64,000 nt of DNA. Origin: a bacterium. GTDB lineage: Bacteria > Zhuqueibacterota > Zhuqueibacteria > Zhuqueibacterales > Geothermadaptataceae. The position numbers were made by a program, and so were the translations under genes. The notes under the pieces were generated by a model. That model had not been told where the DNA came from, ran no database searches, and saw only the letters and a program-made list of their open reading frames with translations. Shown piece by piece: positions 18,747 through 27,463 of the stretch (position 1 is its first letter; the number at the start of each line of letters is the position of its first letter). The DNA lies in contig JAJRYV010000009.1 of the NCBI GenBank assembly GCA_024275575.1, positions 1-64,000 of the forward strand, read 5' to 3'.

Positions 18747-19814
18747 GTGTTAAAAACGAAAAAATTGGGTGATTTTGAAAAAGCGGAACATGCGCGCATT
18801 ACCGAGGAAATACTAAAAGACCGCGAGTTGCAATTCAAATTATTCTGGCAATCAATTGCGGTTACGGTGGCAGTTTTTTCATTATGTGTTAATCTGTTCC
18901 ATGAAGAGTACTGGATTCGCTTCCCTTTTATGATTTTAGCTCCGCATCTCATTTTGATCCCAACGGCGACTATTATTCTCAACCGCGCCCGAACAGCGAA
19001 CCGGAAAAGCGGTTATTTACTCGTTGCTTTTAGCCAATATTCTGACTCGATAAATTGGGAAAAGCATCTCAGCGTATTGCGCAATCATTCAGGAAATCCG
19101 CCACATCGGGCTGCAACAATCCGCAGTATGTTGATTTCTATTACCTTTCTCGAGATTGTGGCTTTAATCATTTATCTGATTACATTGTTTGTCGGCACGT
19201 TACGTGAATCACCAGATTTATCCTTTATCACCTGGGTTCTTATAATAGCCGGCCTGGTTTACATGGGTTTTTATGGCTATTTTTTGGTGAGCCGTTATCA
19301 AAGCTATTTCTGTACAAAGTATGCGACCAGTATTCAGGGTTATGCGACGAAATGGGCACAGGCATTGCATTTGCATAATAAAGCCCTGCGCACAGGTGAT
19401 GAATGGTCGCATGAGAACTGGCTCTCTGCTTTGAAACAGGAGCGAGAGAGATACTGGATTTTGAGTTTGCTCTGGTGGTTTATTTGTAAAGACCCGGCAA
19501 ATATATCTGAAAAATGGAAATTCGAAAAAAGTGTTTTAAAACCTGTATTGTTATCGATGGGACTGTATTTGGCAATTGCCGGATTCAGCTACCATTCAAT
19601 AAGAAATTTACCATCGGTGGAACAAAAAAGACTTTCGGAGAAAGACCTTACGCCGCAATCGAAGAGTAAAACAACCGACAAGCAACAAAAAGCATCAGGC
19701 CTGGAAAATTCAACGAAAAAAATAATTATGAATGAATCCCGGCGTAATAAAAGGGCAGATGAGAGACAAACCGAAACCGACTCCCCAAAAGTTATGACTG
19801 AGAAAGAATACTGA
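18747..19814 (+). CDS. Unknown polytopic membrane protein with long charged C-terminal tail
   Basis: I do not recognise this 355-residue protein. It has about five hydrophobic segments (roughly residues 35-52, 60-80, 125-150, 160-182 and 267-285), a cytoplasm-like charged N-terminus, and a low-complexity tail rich in Lys, Glu, Ser and Thr from about residue 295. The central hydrophilic part (185-262) has many Trp, Tyr and His residues. The start is GTG 18747 with AAAGGGG upstream. It sits between the YidR-like and second sialidase-like genes on the same strand, so it may be part of the same transcript, but nothing shows its role. Confidence 0.7.
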   Translation: MLKTKKLGDFEKAEHARITEEILKDRELQFKLFWQSIAVTVAVFSLCVNLFHEEYWIRFPFMILAPHLILIPTATIILNRARTANRKSGYLLVAFSQYSDSINWEKHLSVLRNHSGNPPHRAATIRSMLISITFLEIVALIIYLITLFVGTLRESPDLSFITWVLIIAGLVYMGFYGYFLVSRYQSYFCTKYATSIQGYATKWAQALHLHNKALRTGDEWSHENWLSALKQERERYWILSLLWWFICKDPANISEKWKFEKSVLKPVLLSMGLYLAIAGFSYHSIRNLPSVEQKRLSEKDLTPQSKSKTTDKQQKASGLENSTKKIIMNESRRNKRADERQTETDSPKVMTEKEY

Positions 19815-19844
19815 AACTGAATTACCTGATAAGGAGATTTTGTA

Positions 19845-20993
19845 GTGTTTTATAGCCCGATCTGTAAATTTAATGCTTTGGTTTTGCTGGGTGTAGTCAT
19901 TTTCTCATGCAGTAGAAAACCTGATCACACATTAGTGCCGGGCGCTGTGGTCAACTATTCACCTGCAAGCAGCGGCTGCTACATCGGTTCGCCCAGTCTG
20001 GCGGTTTTGCCCAATGGTGATTATGTCGCTTCACATGATTTTTTTGGGCCCAAGGCTGATCATAAAACCAGCCCGACTTCGCTGGTGTTTATTTCCAAAG
20101 ATCGCGGCGTAACCTGGCAAAAAATTGCTGAGATCAATCCTCTTTTCTGGGGCAAGCTTTTCGTGCATCAGGGAGCGCTCTATATTCTCGGCACCCGCCA
20201 TGAATATGGCGATATACTCATCCGCCGTTCCGATGATGGCGGGCATCGCTGGAGCGAACCCAAATCTTCTGAGACCGGCATTCTCAAAAGGGGGCCATAC
20301 CATTGTGCGCCGTGCCGCATTATTATTCATAATGGCCGCATCTGGCGTAGTTTTGAGCTTGCACAAGGCGAGCGACCTCAATGGTCGGCGCTGGTCACTT
20401 CCGCGTCGGTCGATGCGGATTTACTTGCGGCTGACAACTGGACTTTCAGCGCCCCCTACCAACATCCGTGGTCCGAATCTCAGTGGATCGAAGGCAACCT
20501 CATCGAATCGCCGGCCGGAGAATTGCTTAATATCTTGCGCACGAACCGCCAGGGCGATGACAGGGCGGCCATAACCCACGTCGCAGAGGACGGTCTTTCT
20601 TTGTCGCACGACCATGAAAAAGATATCATCGATATGCCCGGCGGCGGTGTAAAATTTACCATCCGCTTTGACGAAATATCAGGGCTCTACTGGTCCATCG
20701 TTAGCAAACAAACCGACCCCGCCGCCTATCGCAATAACCTGATGTTGATCTCTTCCCGGGATTTACGCCGCTGGACGGTTGTATCGCCGCTGCTTTTTCA
20801 CGCCGACAGGGAAAAGCATGCTTGGCAATATATCGACTGGTTATTTGACGGCGATGATATCGTTTTCCTCAGCCGCACCGCTTTTGATGATGGTCTCGGC
20901 GGTGCGCACCGGGCCCACGACGCCAACTATTTGACTTTTCATCGCATCCGGGATTTTCGCGCACGACCATCCGGTTTGCTGGATATGAAATGA
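19845..20993 (+). CDS. Second sialidase-superfamily BNR lipoprotein
   Basis: A 382-residue lipoprotein (lipobox VVIFSC, Cys22) with a sialidase-type propeller. Asp-box-like motifs are SKDRGVTW, SDDGGHRW and a weaker SSRDLRRW. The sequence differs clearly from the first BNR protein at 10984, so this is not a recent duplication. Catalytic residues of true sialidases cannot be confirmed by eye; it may bind or cleave another sugar. It starts at GTG 19845, twelve bases behind AAGGAG. It belongs to the plus-strand glycan locus, 30 bases after the unknown membrane protein gene. Confidence 0.78.
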   Translation: MFYSPICKFNALVLLGVVIFSCSRKPDHTLVPGAVVNYSPASSGCYIGSPSLAVLPNGDYVASHDFFGPKADHKTSPTSLVFISKDRGVTWQKIAEINPLFWGKLFVHQGALYILGTRHEYGDILIRRSDDGGHRWSEPKSSETGILKRGPYHCAPCRIIIHNGRIWRSFELAQGERPQWSALVTSASVDADLLAADNWTFSAPYQHPWSESQWIEGNLIESPAGELLNILRTNRQGDDRAAITHVAEDGLSLSHDHEKDIIDMPGGGVKFTIRFDEISGLYWSIVSKQTDPAAYRNNLMLISSRDLRRWTVVSPLLFHADREKHAWQYIDWLFDGDDIVFLSRTAFDDGLGGAHRAHDANYLTFHRIRDFRARPSGLLDMK

Positions 20994-21162
20994 TGATAAT
21001 AATCAAAAACGAGGTCAGTCAGCCGGATATTTTTTTTAAAACTCAAAGCCGACGATAATCAAACCATTTGTTACAATTCGTGAAGGTCTCATACTTGCTC
21101 ATCATTTACAAAATCGCGACCTTGATTTAACTGTTGCCAATCCTCTGCGCCTCAAAATTGTT

Positions 21163-21237
21163 CGGTAGTGTCAAAATGTGCATGGAAAAATGAACGACAG
21201 GAAGTGCGTCGCACTTTTTTTGTCGTGTGAAAAATCG
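21163..21237 (+). repeat. 75-bp dispersed intergenic repeat, copy 1
   Basis: It matches 48236-48310 without gaps; I count 64 of 75 identical positions. The centre contains AAGTGCG-T-CGCACTT, a seven-base inverted repeat with one unpaired base (21200-21214). It lies in the 292-base gap before the ceramidase-like gene, otherwise without clear features. It could be a relic of a mobile element end, a MITE-like unit or a structured RNA. Confidence 0.75.
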
Positions 21238-21285
21238 TAAAAAAAAATGATAGTTTTATATTCTTTATTCTATGAAAGATTAAAA

Positions 21286-22545
21286 ATGAAAAGAAAAATT
21301 ATCTGCTGTTTTATTGCCATTTTATTCGTTCCTTTTTTGCTCAAAGCGGGTACGGGTTTTAAAGTCGGGGCAGCCTCGCGCAACGTTACACCGCAGCCGT
21401 TGCTGCCGGTATCGGGTGGCGTCGGTATCCCTCAAAAGGCAACTGTTCAAAAAGGCGAGTTATCTGTGCGGGCGCTCATTTTTGAAAACGGGCAAACGCG
21501 TATTGCGCTGGTGAGTATCGACAATTTGGGCTGGCCGGCTGTGCTCGGGGACCGGGTGCGTGCGCTGGTCAATGACATTCCTCCGGAAAATATTCTCATC
21601 AGCGCGACGCATACCCACAGCGCCCCCGATGCCTACGGTTTTGCCGATGAAAGCGGCCAAAGCGGTGTCGACCTCGAGTATCTCGATTTCTGTGTTCGGC
21701 AAATGGCTGCTGCAATTCAGGAAGCGTTCGGCAGCCGGCAAGCCGCAAAATTGAAAATCGCCGTCGGTGAGGCGCGCGGGCAAATCGCGTTTAATTATTA
21801 CGCCGAGCATCTTTATGATCCGCGCTGTGGTGTGATTCAGGCACTGACGAATGATGGCAAAACCATCGCAACGTTAGTCAATTATGCCGTGCATCCCGAA
21901 GTTTTGGGCAACGAACAAGGCATTCTCAGTCCTGATCTTTGCGGCCCATTGTACGATCGCATCGAGAAAAAAACCGGCGGTTTGGCTATTTTTATTAATG
22001 GGGCACAGGGCGGTATGGTCACCGCTGATACGCGCGACGGCAAGGGTGGAGAAAATAATACCTGGGAAGAATGCATTCGCATCGGTGAACTCCTGGCGGA
22101 TGAAGCGTTGCGTATAATCGAACCGGCTGAAACTCTCGAAAATCCGGCGCTTTACTGTCTGAGCCGTCGAGTTGAATTCCCCCTCGAATCACCCCTGTTG
22201 CGCGCCGTTTTGCAAAATGCCGTTTTGCAATATCCGGTCAGGTCAAATCACACTATCGCAGCGTCCGTCAATCTGCTCGAAATCGGGCCCGCGCAAATTC
22301 TCACAATTCCAGGTGAAGCCCTGCCCAATATCGGCTATTTTTTAAAACGCAAAATGAATACGAAATTCCCATTTTTGTTTGGTTTGACTAACGATGCTTT
22401 CGGTTATATTTTGAGCTGTATCGATTTCGCCAGTTTCAAACGATACAATTACATCAGTCGCACCAGTCTCGGTGAAATGACCGGCGAAATATTTATCGAA
22501 GAAGCGCTGAAAATGATTGCGGAGACTCGGGCTTTCATTAAATAA
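21286..22545 (+). CDS. Neutral/alkaline ceramidase-like secreted hydrolase
   Basis: A 419-residue exported protein with the N-terminal domain of neutral/alkaline non-lysosomal ceramidases. The key motif THTHSAPD (about residues 108-115) and a second His in NYAVHPEVLG (about 203) match the zinc site of that family; LSPDLCG follows where the family has its catalytic region. The protein is shorter than true neutral ceramidases (about 650 residues) and lacks their C-terminal Ig-like part, as in many environmental homologues of unknown substrate. I chose the ATG at 21286 because it starts directly with the signal peptide. With GH92 and sialidase-like neighbours, glycolipid breakdown is a reasonable guess. 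Confidence 0.8.
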   Translation: MKRKIICCFIAILFVPFLLKAGTGFKVGAASRNVTPQPLLPVSGGVGIPQKATVQKGELSVRALIFENGQTRIALVSIDNLGWPAVLGDRVRALVNDIPPENILISATHTHSAPDAYGFADESGQSGVDLEYLDFCVRQMAAAIQEAFGSRQAAKLKIAVGEARGQIAFNYYAEHLYDPRCGVIQALTNDGKTIATLVNYAVHPEVLGNEQGILSPDLCGPLYDRIEKKTGGLAIFINGAQGGMVTADTRDGKGGENNTWEECIRIGELLADEALRIIEPAETLENPALYCLSRRVEFPLESPLLRAVLQNAVLQYPVRSNHTIAASVNLLEIGPAQILTIPGEALPNIGYFLKRKMNTKFPFLFGLTNDAFGYILSCIDFASFKRYNYISRTSLGEMTGEIFIEEALKMIAETRAFIK

Positions 22546-22606
22546 TGCTACGGAACCCGTCTGTCTGTTGATATTGGAAGCATCTCATTCAGCACATCAG
22601 GCGGAC

Positions 22607-22679
22607 GCTGAGCCTGTTTGTGCTAAGCTTGCCGGACTGGGATGCAACCCCCTGTGGAATTGGTTTAGACAGGCTCAGC
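22607..22679. repeat. Intergenic inverted repeat, GCTGAGCCTGT/ACAGGCTCAGC
   Basis: A perfect eleven-base inverted repeat, 22607-22617 and 22669-22679, in the 232-base gap between the ceramidase-like and GH92 genes. Next to the arms are variants of the CTTGCC and CTCAGG words (TAAGCTTGCCGG at 22624-22635, GCAAACTCAGGG at 22691-22702), so it seems related to the elements at 28718 and 46821. Confidence 0.6.
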
Positions 22680-22777
22680 CACCAGCTTAGGCAAACTCAG
22701 GGAGGTTTCTCTGGCGTACGCCGAATAGTTACTATTGAAAAACCATGGATGAGAAATATTCGAACGGCGGACATTCA

Positions 22778-25138
22778 ATGATTATGAAAAAGGTGTTGCT
22801 GTTTGTTGTCGGAGTGATTTTACTCATGCTGGCGATCCCGGGCGCAGTGGTGCTTTACTATCAGCGCATTATCGACGGGCCGGCGCGGCAGTTGGCGGCG
22901 CCGGTTCAGCCTGGCCGGCTCGGCCGCTGGGTGAATCCATTCATCGGCACCGGCGGGGTCCCATGGGTATGCGGCAATAATTACCCCGGTGCCTCACTGC
23001 CTTACGGCATGCTCCGGCTCAGCCCGGAAACAGCCTCGCTGCTGATCGACAAACGGGCATTGAATACCTCCGGTTATTTTTACGGTGATAACAAAATCAT
23101 CGGTTTCAGCCATACCCGCCTCGGCGGTACCGGCGCAATAGAAGGCGGCCATTTCCGCTTGTTTCCGGTGGCCGGCAAAGTGATACAATCCATGATTTCC
23201 GGCGAAACCTGTGCTGCTTTTTCCCATCGTGATGAAGCCGCATTTCCGGGTTATTATGCAGTAAAATTATCCGGCCCCGGAATTCTTGTGGAACTGACGG
23301 CGACGCAGCGGGCGGGGTATCACCGCTATACATTTCCTGCCGGCAAAATTCCTCATCTTTTGCTCGATATCGGCAGCGCCCTGGGAACCGGCACGAGTAA
23401 AAACGGCAGTGTACAAGTGGCGGCGGAAACCGGCGAGGCGCAGGGTTCAGTAACAACTTTCGGCTCATTTTCCGGCCGTTATGGTGGCAGTACGGTTTTT
23501 TTTGCGGCGAAGTCAAATCCGCCCTTTTCCGGGTTCTCTGTGTGGAACGGTGGCAAGCGCCTGCCGAATCAATCATCTGCCGCAGGCGATTCGTTGAGTG
23601 TCGATTTGCAATATTCTTTATCTGATATGCCGTCGGTTGTTGAACTCAAACTGGCCATCTCCTACGTCAGTCTCGCCAATGCCCGCGCCAACCTTGAAGT
23701 AGAGACTGCCGGGATTGGTTTTGAGACGATTGTCGCCAGGGCAAAACAGACCTGGGAAAACAAGCTGGGCCTCATCGAACTGCATGGCGGTAGTGATAAA
23801 CAAAAAGCAATTTTCTATACCGCGCTCTATCGTACTTTTCAGATGCCGACAGTATTCAACGATTGTAATAATGAATATCGTGGATTCGATAAGAAAATAC
23901 ACCGAGCGCAGGGCTATCGCTATTTTACTGATTTATCGCTCTGGGATACTTTTCGCACAGCTCATCCACTGTACAACCTCATCGCGCCGCATGACCAGCG
24001 CGATATGGTTTTTTCTCTGCTGCAAATGAAAGAGCAGGGGGGGTGGCTGCCGCGCTGGCCTTCCGGTTACGGTTACACCAACTCCATGCTGGGTACGCCG
24101 GCTGATATTGTTATTGCGGAATCGTACCTGAAAGGCCTGCGCGATTTTGATGCACAAAGCGCTTATGCCGCGATGAAACAAACCGCACTGGCGCCGACGC
24201 CGTACGGAGCTGTGTTTTCCGGCCGTGAGGGTGTTGAGCATTATTTAAACTACCAATATTGTCCTTCCGATTTGATGCGTGAAGCAGTATCGCGCACGTT
24301 TGAATTTGGCTGGGCTGATGCGGCCATTGCCAATTTCGCCTCAGCGCTGGGCTACGAGCAGGATGCACAGCGCTTTCGTAAACATGCCCGCTACTACAAA
24401 AACCTCTGGAACCCGGCGACCCGGTATTTTCAGCCGAAAGATTCGCAGGCCTTATTTTCTGAAAAGTTCAAACCGTTATTGCTCAGCTACGTGGATTGGG
24501 AGCGTGGATATACCGACGACTATGTCGAGGGCAATGCGCTACAATGGCGCTGGGCTGCTTTTTATGACGCAGAGGGCATGATCTCACTTTTTAAAGATAA
24601 GTCTTATTTTATCGCCGAGCTGGAGGCGTTTTTTAGCCGCACCAATAAAGAAATCGGCCGCTGGTATCCGGGCACGGGATATTGGCACGGCAATCAGCCC
24701 GACCTGCATGCGGCTTACCTGTTCAACACCGCCGGCAGGCCTGACCTCACTCAGAAATGGGTGCGCCATCTGCTGGAAACCAAGTATGATACGACCGCCG
24801 TCGGGCTGGACGGCAATGACGATGGCGGCTCCCTTTCCGCCTGGTATGTTTTTAGCGCTCTCGGCTTCTATCCGATACCCGGGACCGACCGCTATCAGGT
24901 TGCAGCGCCGCTTTTCTCCCGAGCGGATGTGCGTGTCGCGGGCGGGGTGCTGAGGATCGTGGCCGACAATGCTTCTTCACAAAATATTTATGTTCGTAAC
25001 CTGTGGCTTAACGATTCATTGCTGACACGTCGGTGGCTAAAACATGCGGAACTGGTGCGGGGCGGTGAATTACGTTTCGAAATGGCTACCCGGCCGCCGG
25101 CAAAAGGGCGACTGGAAAATGCTGATTTATCTGAATAG
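22778..25138 (+). CDS. GH92 family alpha-mannosidase
   Basis: A 786-residue glycoside hydrolase family 92 enzyme: VNPFIGTGG with YPGASLPYGMLRLSP at the start of the N-terminal beta-sandwich, GFSHTRLGGTG, the FTDLSLWDTFRTAHPLY stretch of the (alpha/alpha)6 barrel, and GNDDGGSLSAWYVFSALGFYP near the C-terminus are strongly conserved in the family. GH92 enzymes are calcium-dependent exo-acting alpha-mannosidases (often alpha-1,2) on N-glycans or mannans. The N-terminus has a membrane anchor or signal segment. I prefer the ATG at 22778 (GGCGGA six bases upstream) over 22745. It closes the glycan locus and is its most specific enzyme call. Confidence 0.92.
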   Translation: MIMKKVLLFVVGVILLMLAIPGAVVLYYQRIIDGPARQLAAPVQPGRLGRWVNPFIGTGGVPWVCGNNYPGASLPYGMLRLSPETASLLIDKRALNTSGYFYGDNKIIGFSHTRLGGTGAIEGGHFRLFPVAGKVIQSMISGETCAAFSHRDEAAFPGYYAVKLSGPGILVELTATQRAGYHRYTFPAGKIPHLLLDIGSALGTGTSKNGSVQVAAETGEAQGSVTTFGSFSGRYGGSTVFFAAKSNPPFSGFSVWNGGKRLPNQSSAAGDSLSVDLQYSLSDMPSVVELKLAISYVSLANARANLEVETAGIGFETIVARAKQTWENKLGLIELHGGSDKQKAIFYTALYRTFQMPTVFNDCNNEYRGFDKKIHRAQGYRYFTDLSLWDTFRTAHPLYNLIAPHDQRDMVFSLLQMKEQGGWLPRWPSGYGYTNSMLGTPADIVIAESYLKGLRDFDAQSAYAAMKQTALAPTPYGAVFSGREGVEHYLNYQYCPSDLMREAVSRTFEFGWADAAIANFASALGYEQDAQRFRKHARYYKNLWNPATRYFQPKDSQALFSEKFKPLLLSYVDWERGYTDDYVEGNALQWRWAAFYDAEGMISLFKDKSYFIAELEAFFSRTNKEIGRWYPGTGYWHGNQPDLHAAYLFNTAGRPDLTQKWVRHLLETKYDTTAVGLDGNDDGGSLSAWYVFSALGFYPIPGTDRYQVAAPLFSRADVRVAGGVLRIVADNASSQNIYVRNLWLNDSLLTRRWLKHAELVRGGELRFEMATRPPAKGRLENADLSE

Positions 25139-25868
25139 CCACGCACTTTAACATGTGGAATATTACCAGATCAATAATAGCTGAAGTACCAGATAAAGCT
25201 CACTTGACCCGGCAACATTATTCTCAGCGACAGGGGATTTTTTTCTGCCATTTTTATTGAGATGCTATCACGAAATTATTTGATAAATCCTGTTACTGCT
25301 ATTGCCGGAAAGAGCAATTTTTTTAATACCTTTCAGAAAATAAAAGCCTCGCAACTTTCCAATCTCTATAAATTTATGCTGTCATGAATTCTATGTTATG
25401 CAAATTATAAGGTTTACAATCAAAGATATTGCATTATAATTAATACTTATAGTTTATTTTAAATAATATAATATATTATTTATAATGAACTTGTCTGATA
25501 TTTTTTTCGTCTTTTTTTAATTGTATTTTCGGAATTTTTTACATTTATTCGAATTAGCGCTACCTCATGATCTCACCAGCATTGAAAGAGAGTTTTTGTA
25601 ATTTAAGTTTAATAAAAACAGTAGTAGATGTCAATATTAGAGCTGATAAAGCTTATTTTTGTTTGCATAAATTATAATAATGATCCTAAAAGATTTTATA
25701 TCAAAATGCAAAGCTTCTAATTGTTTTAAAAAACCTGCTCTTAGGTGGTGGGAATCTCCCCATGTAAGGGTTGAAAAAAGACTCGCACAACAGCATGAAT
25801 TCAGCAAATTCATAATATTAATATGAATAATAAAATTCATCGTCCCATAAACAAACAGAGGAACTGAC
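25139..25868. other. 730-bp AT-rich intergenic region before the cytochrome operon
   Basis: No credible gene is seen. The stretch 25380-25520 is very AT-rich and holds a perfect 21-base palindrome at 25461-25481 (ten-base arms around one A). The region separates the glycan locus from the octaheme cytochrome operon and probably contains that operon's promoter and leader. Confidence 0.5.
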
Positions 25869-26675
25869 GTGAACATACTTGAACAAACACGGCAGCTGGT
25901 GGAACGTTTAAAAACGAGGGTATTTTCAATGAAATTACCATGGCGAAACTTTCCTGAACAAATCCGGCGTCTGATCGTTGTGTGGAGTTTTCTTATCATT
26001 CTGCCATTTTTTATTCGTTCGCTTTTGATCCCGGCCGATTTTGGGAAATACGGTCATTTCCGTGCTTCGGCAGTCGAGGAGGCCATCGCGAAAGAGATGA
26101 AGTATGCCGGGCATGCGATCTGTTATGATTGCCACGATGAGGAAGTAGAAAGTAAAATGGTCGGTGTGCATAAAAATGTCAACTGCGAGGTTTGCCACGG
26201 TCCGGCGGCGGCGCATGTTGAAGATGATGAAATCAAACCCCGCGCCCCGCGGGAAAGGGATTCCTGCCCGTTGTGCCACGAATATCTTTCTTCGCGGCCG
26301 ACCGGTTTTCCACAAATTATCTCTGATTCGCATGAACCGATGAAAGCATGCATCAGTTGTCACGATCCGCATAACCCGCGCGGTAAGGAAATGGCCAAAG
26401 AATGCGGCGGCTGTCACGCGGAAATTGCCAGCACGAAATCGCTTTCAAAACATGTGAACATCCCCTGCGAAAAATGCCACGAAACACCTGAATTGCATAA
26501 ATTACAACCGCGTCTGCATTTGCCCGGCAAACCGTCCAAACGCGAATTCTGCGGCGGTTGCCATGACGTGGAAGCCGATAGCGACATAGCCATACCCCGC
26601 GTCGAATTAGCGACGCATGAAGAAGCCTATGTTTGCTGGCAATGTCATTACCCCCATCTACCGGAGGCGGAATAA
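25869..26675 (+). CDS. Membrane-anchored octaheme c-type cytochrome
   Basis: A 268-residue protein with one hydrophobic segment (residues 35-55) followed by eight CXXCH haem c sites: Cys85, 106, 133, 161, 179, 200, 228 and 256. Many extra His residues could act as distal ligands. It is most likely anchored in the inner membrane with the haems in the periplasm. GAGG lies seven bases before the GTG start at 25869; the ATG at 25929 is an alternative. Its stop overlaps the start of the Fe-S protein gene by one base, and NrfD follows, so the three proteins form a complex. In arrangement it resembles NrfB-NrfC-NrfD, where a multihaem cytochrome passes quinol electrons to a partner reductase. Confidence 0.9.
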   Translation: MNILEQTRQLVERLKTRVFSMKLPWRNFPEQIRRLIVVWSFLIILPFFIRSLLIPADFGKYGHFRASAVEEAIAKEMKYAGHAICYDCHDEEVESKMVGVHKNVNCEVCHGPAAAHVEDDEIKPRAPRERDSCPLCHEYLSSRPTGFPQIISDSHEPMKACISCHDPHNPRGKEMAKECGGCHAEIASTKSLSKHVNIPCEKCHETPELHKLQPRLHLPGKPSKREFCGGCHDVEADSDIAIPRVELATHEEAYVCWQCHYPHLPEAE

Positions 26676-27463
26676 TGAAAACGAAAGCGAAGAATATGAA
26701 GCGCAGAAAGTTTGTTCAAAAAATGCTGCTTTCCCTGACTGCATTGTCGATGCCGGTAGTGCTCACTGCAAAAGAAAAACTGAAACAGCTGCAAAAATGG
26801 ATTTTAGGCAAGGATTATAACCCCTTCGACCATTATTGGGGCATGGGCATCGACATCAATAAATGTATCGGGTGCGGCCGCTGTGCGGCTGCCTGCAAGG
26901 AAGAAAACGATGTGCCGCAAGCGCCCTTCTTCTTCCGCACCTGGGTGGAGCGCTACCGTATTTTTCATGACGGCGAAGTACGAGTTGACAGCCCAAACGG
27001 TGCAGTCGATGGTTTTGAAAAGCAAAATATTGAAAAGGGGAAAGTTACGATTCGCAGCTTTTTTGTGCCTAAAATCTGCAATCATTGTGATAATCCGCCT
27101 TGTGTGCAGGTTTGTCCGGTCGGGGCGACATTCAAAACACCTGATGGTGTCATTCTTGTCGACAAAGACTACTGTATCGGCTGCCGTTATTGCGTGCAGG
27201 CTTGCCCCTATGGTGCGCGTTTTATCAATCCAATTAGTAAAACAGCTGATAAATGCACATTCTGTTACCATCGTGTAGTGCAGGGACTGGTTCCGGCATG
27301 TGTGGAAATGTGCCCGACTCAGGCCCGTGTTTTCGGCGAAATCAAGAAAAAGGCCAGCCCGCTGGTCAGGTTTATGCGTCACCACAAAATCGGCGTTCTC
27401 AAGCCGGCGTTGAATACTGAGCCGAAAGTTTATTATGCGAACCTTGATATGGAGGTAAATTAA
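26675..27463 (+). CDS. Tat-exported four-cluster ferredoxin subunit, NrfC/PsrB-like
   Basis: A 262-residue iron-sulfur protein with four cysteine groups for [4Fe-4S] clusters: CIGCGRCAAACK, CNHCDNPPCVQVCP, CIGCRYCVQACP and CTFCYHRVVQG..CVEMCP. The N-terminus has a twin-arginine signal (MKRRKFVQK, then a hydrophobic stretch), so it folds in the cytoplasm and works in the periplasm. The start ATG at 26675 overlaps the cytochrome stop codon (TAATG), with GGAGGCGG just upstream, showing translational coupling. It would carry electrons between the NrfD membrane subunit and the octaheme cytochrome. No molybdopterin subunit is encoded next to it. Confidence 0.93.
   Translation: MKTKAKNMKRRKFVQKMLLSLTALSMPVVLTAKEKLKQLQKWILGKDYNPFDHYWGMGIDINKCIGCGRCAAACKEENDVPQAPFFFRTWVERYRIFHDGEVRVDSPNGAVDGFEKQNIEKGKVTIRSFFVPKICNHCDNPPCVQVCPVGATFKTPDGVILVDKDYCIGCRYCVQACPYGARFINPISKTADKCTFCYHRVVQGLVPACVEMCPTQARVFGEIKKKASPLVRFMRHHKIGVLKPALNTEPKVYYANLDMEVN

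Noticed and set aside
25637-25999. 120-codon minus-strand frame before the cytochrome operon
   Set aside because: It overlaps the start of the cytochrome gene, has no family resemblance and no ribosome-binding site.
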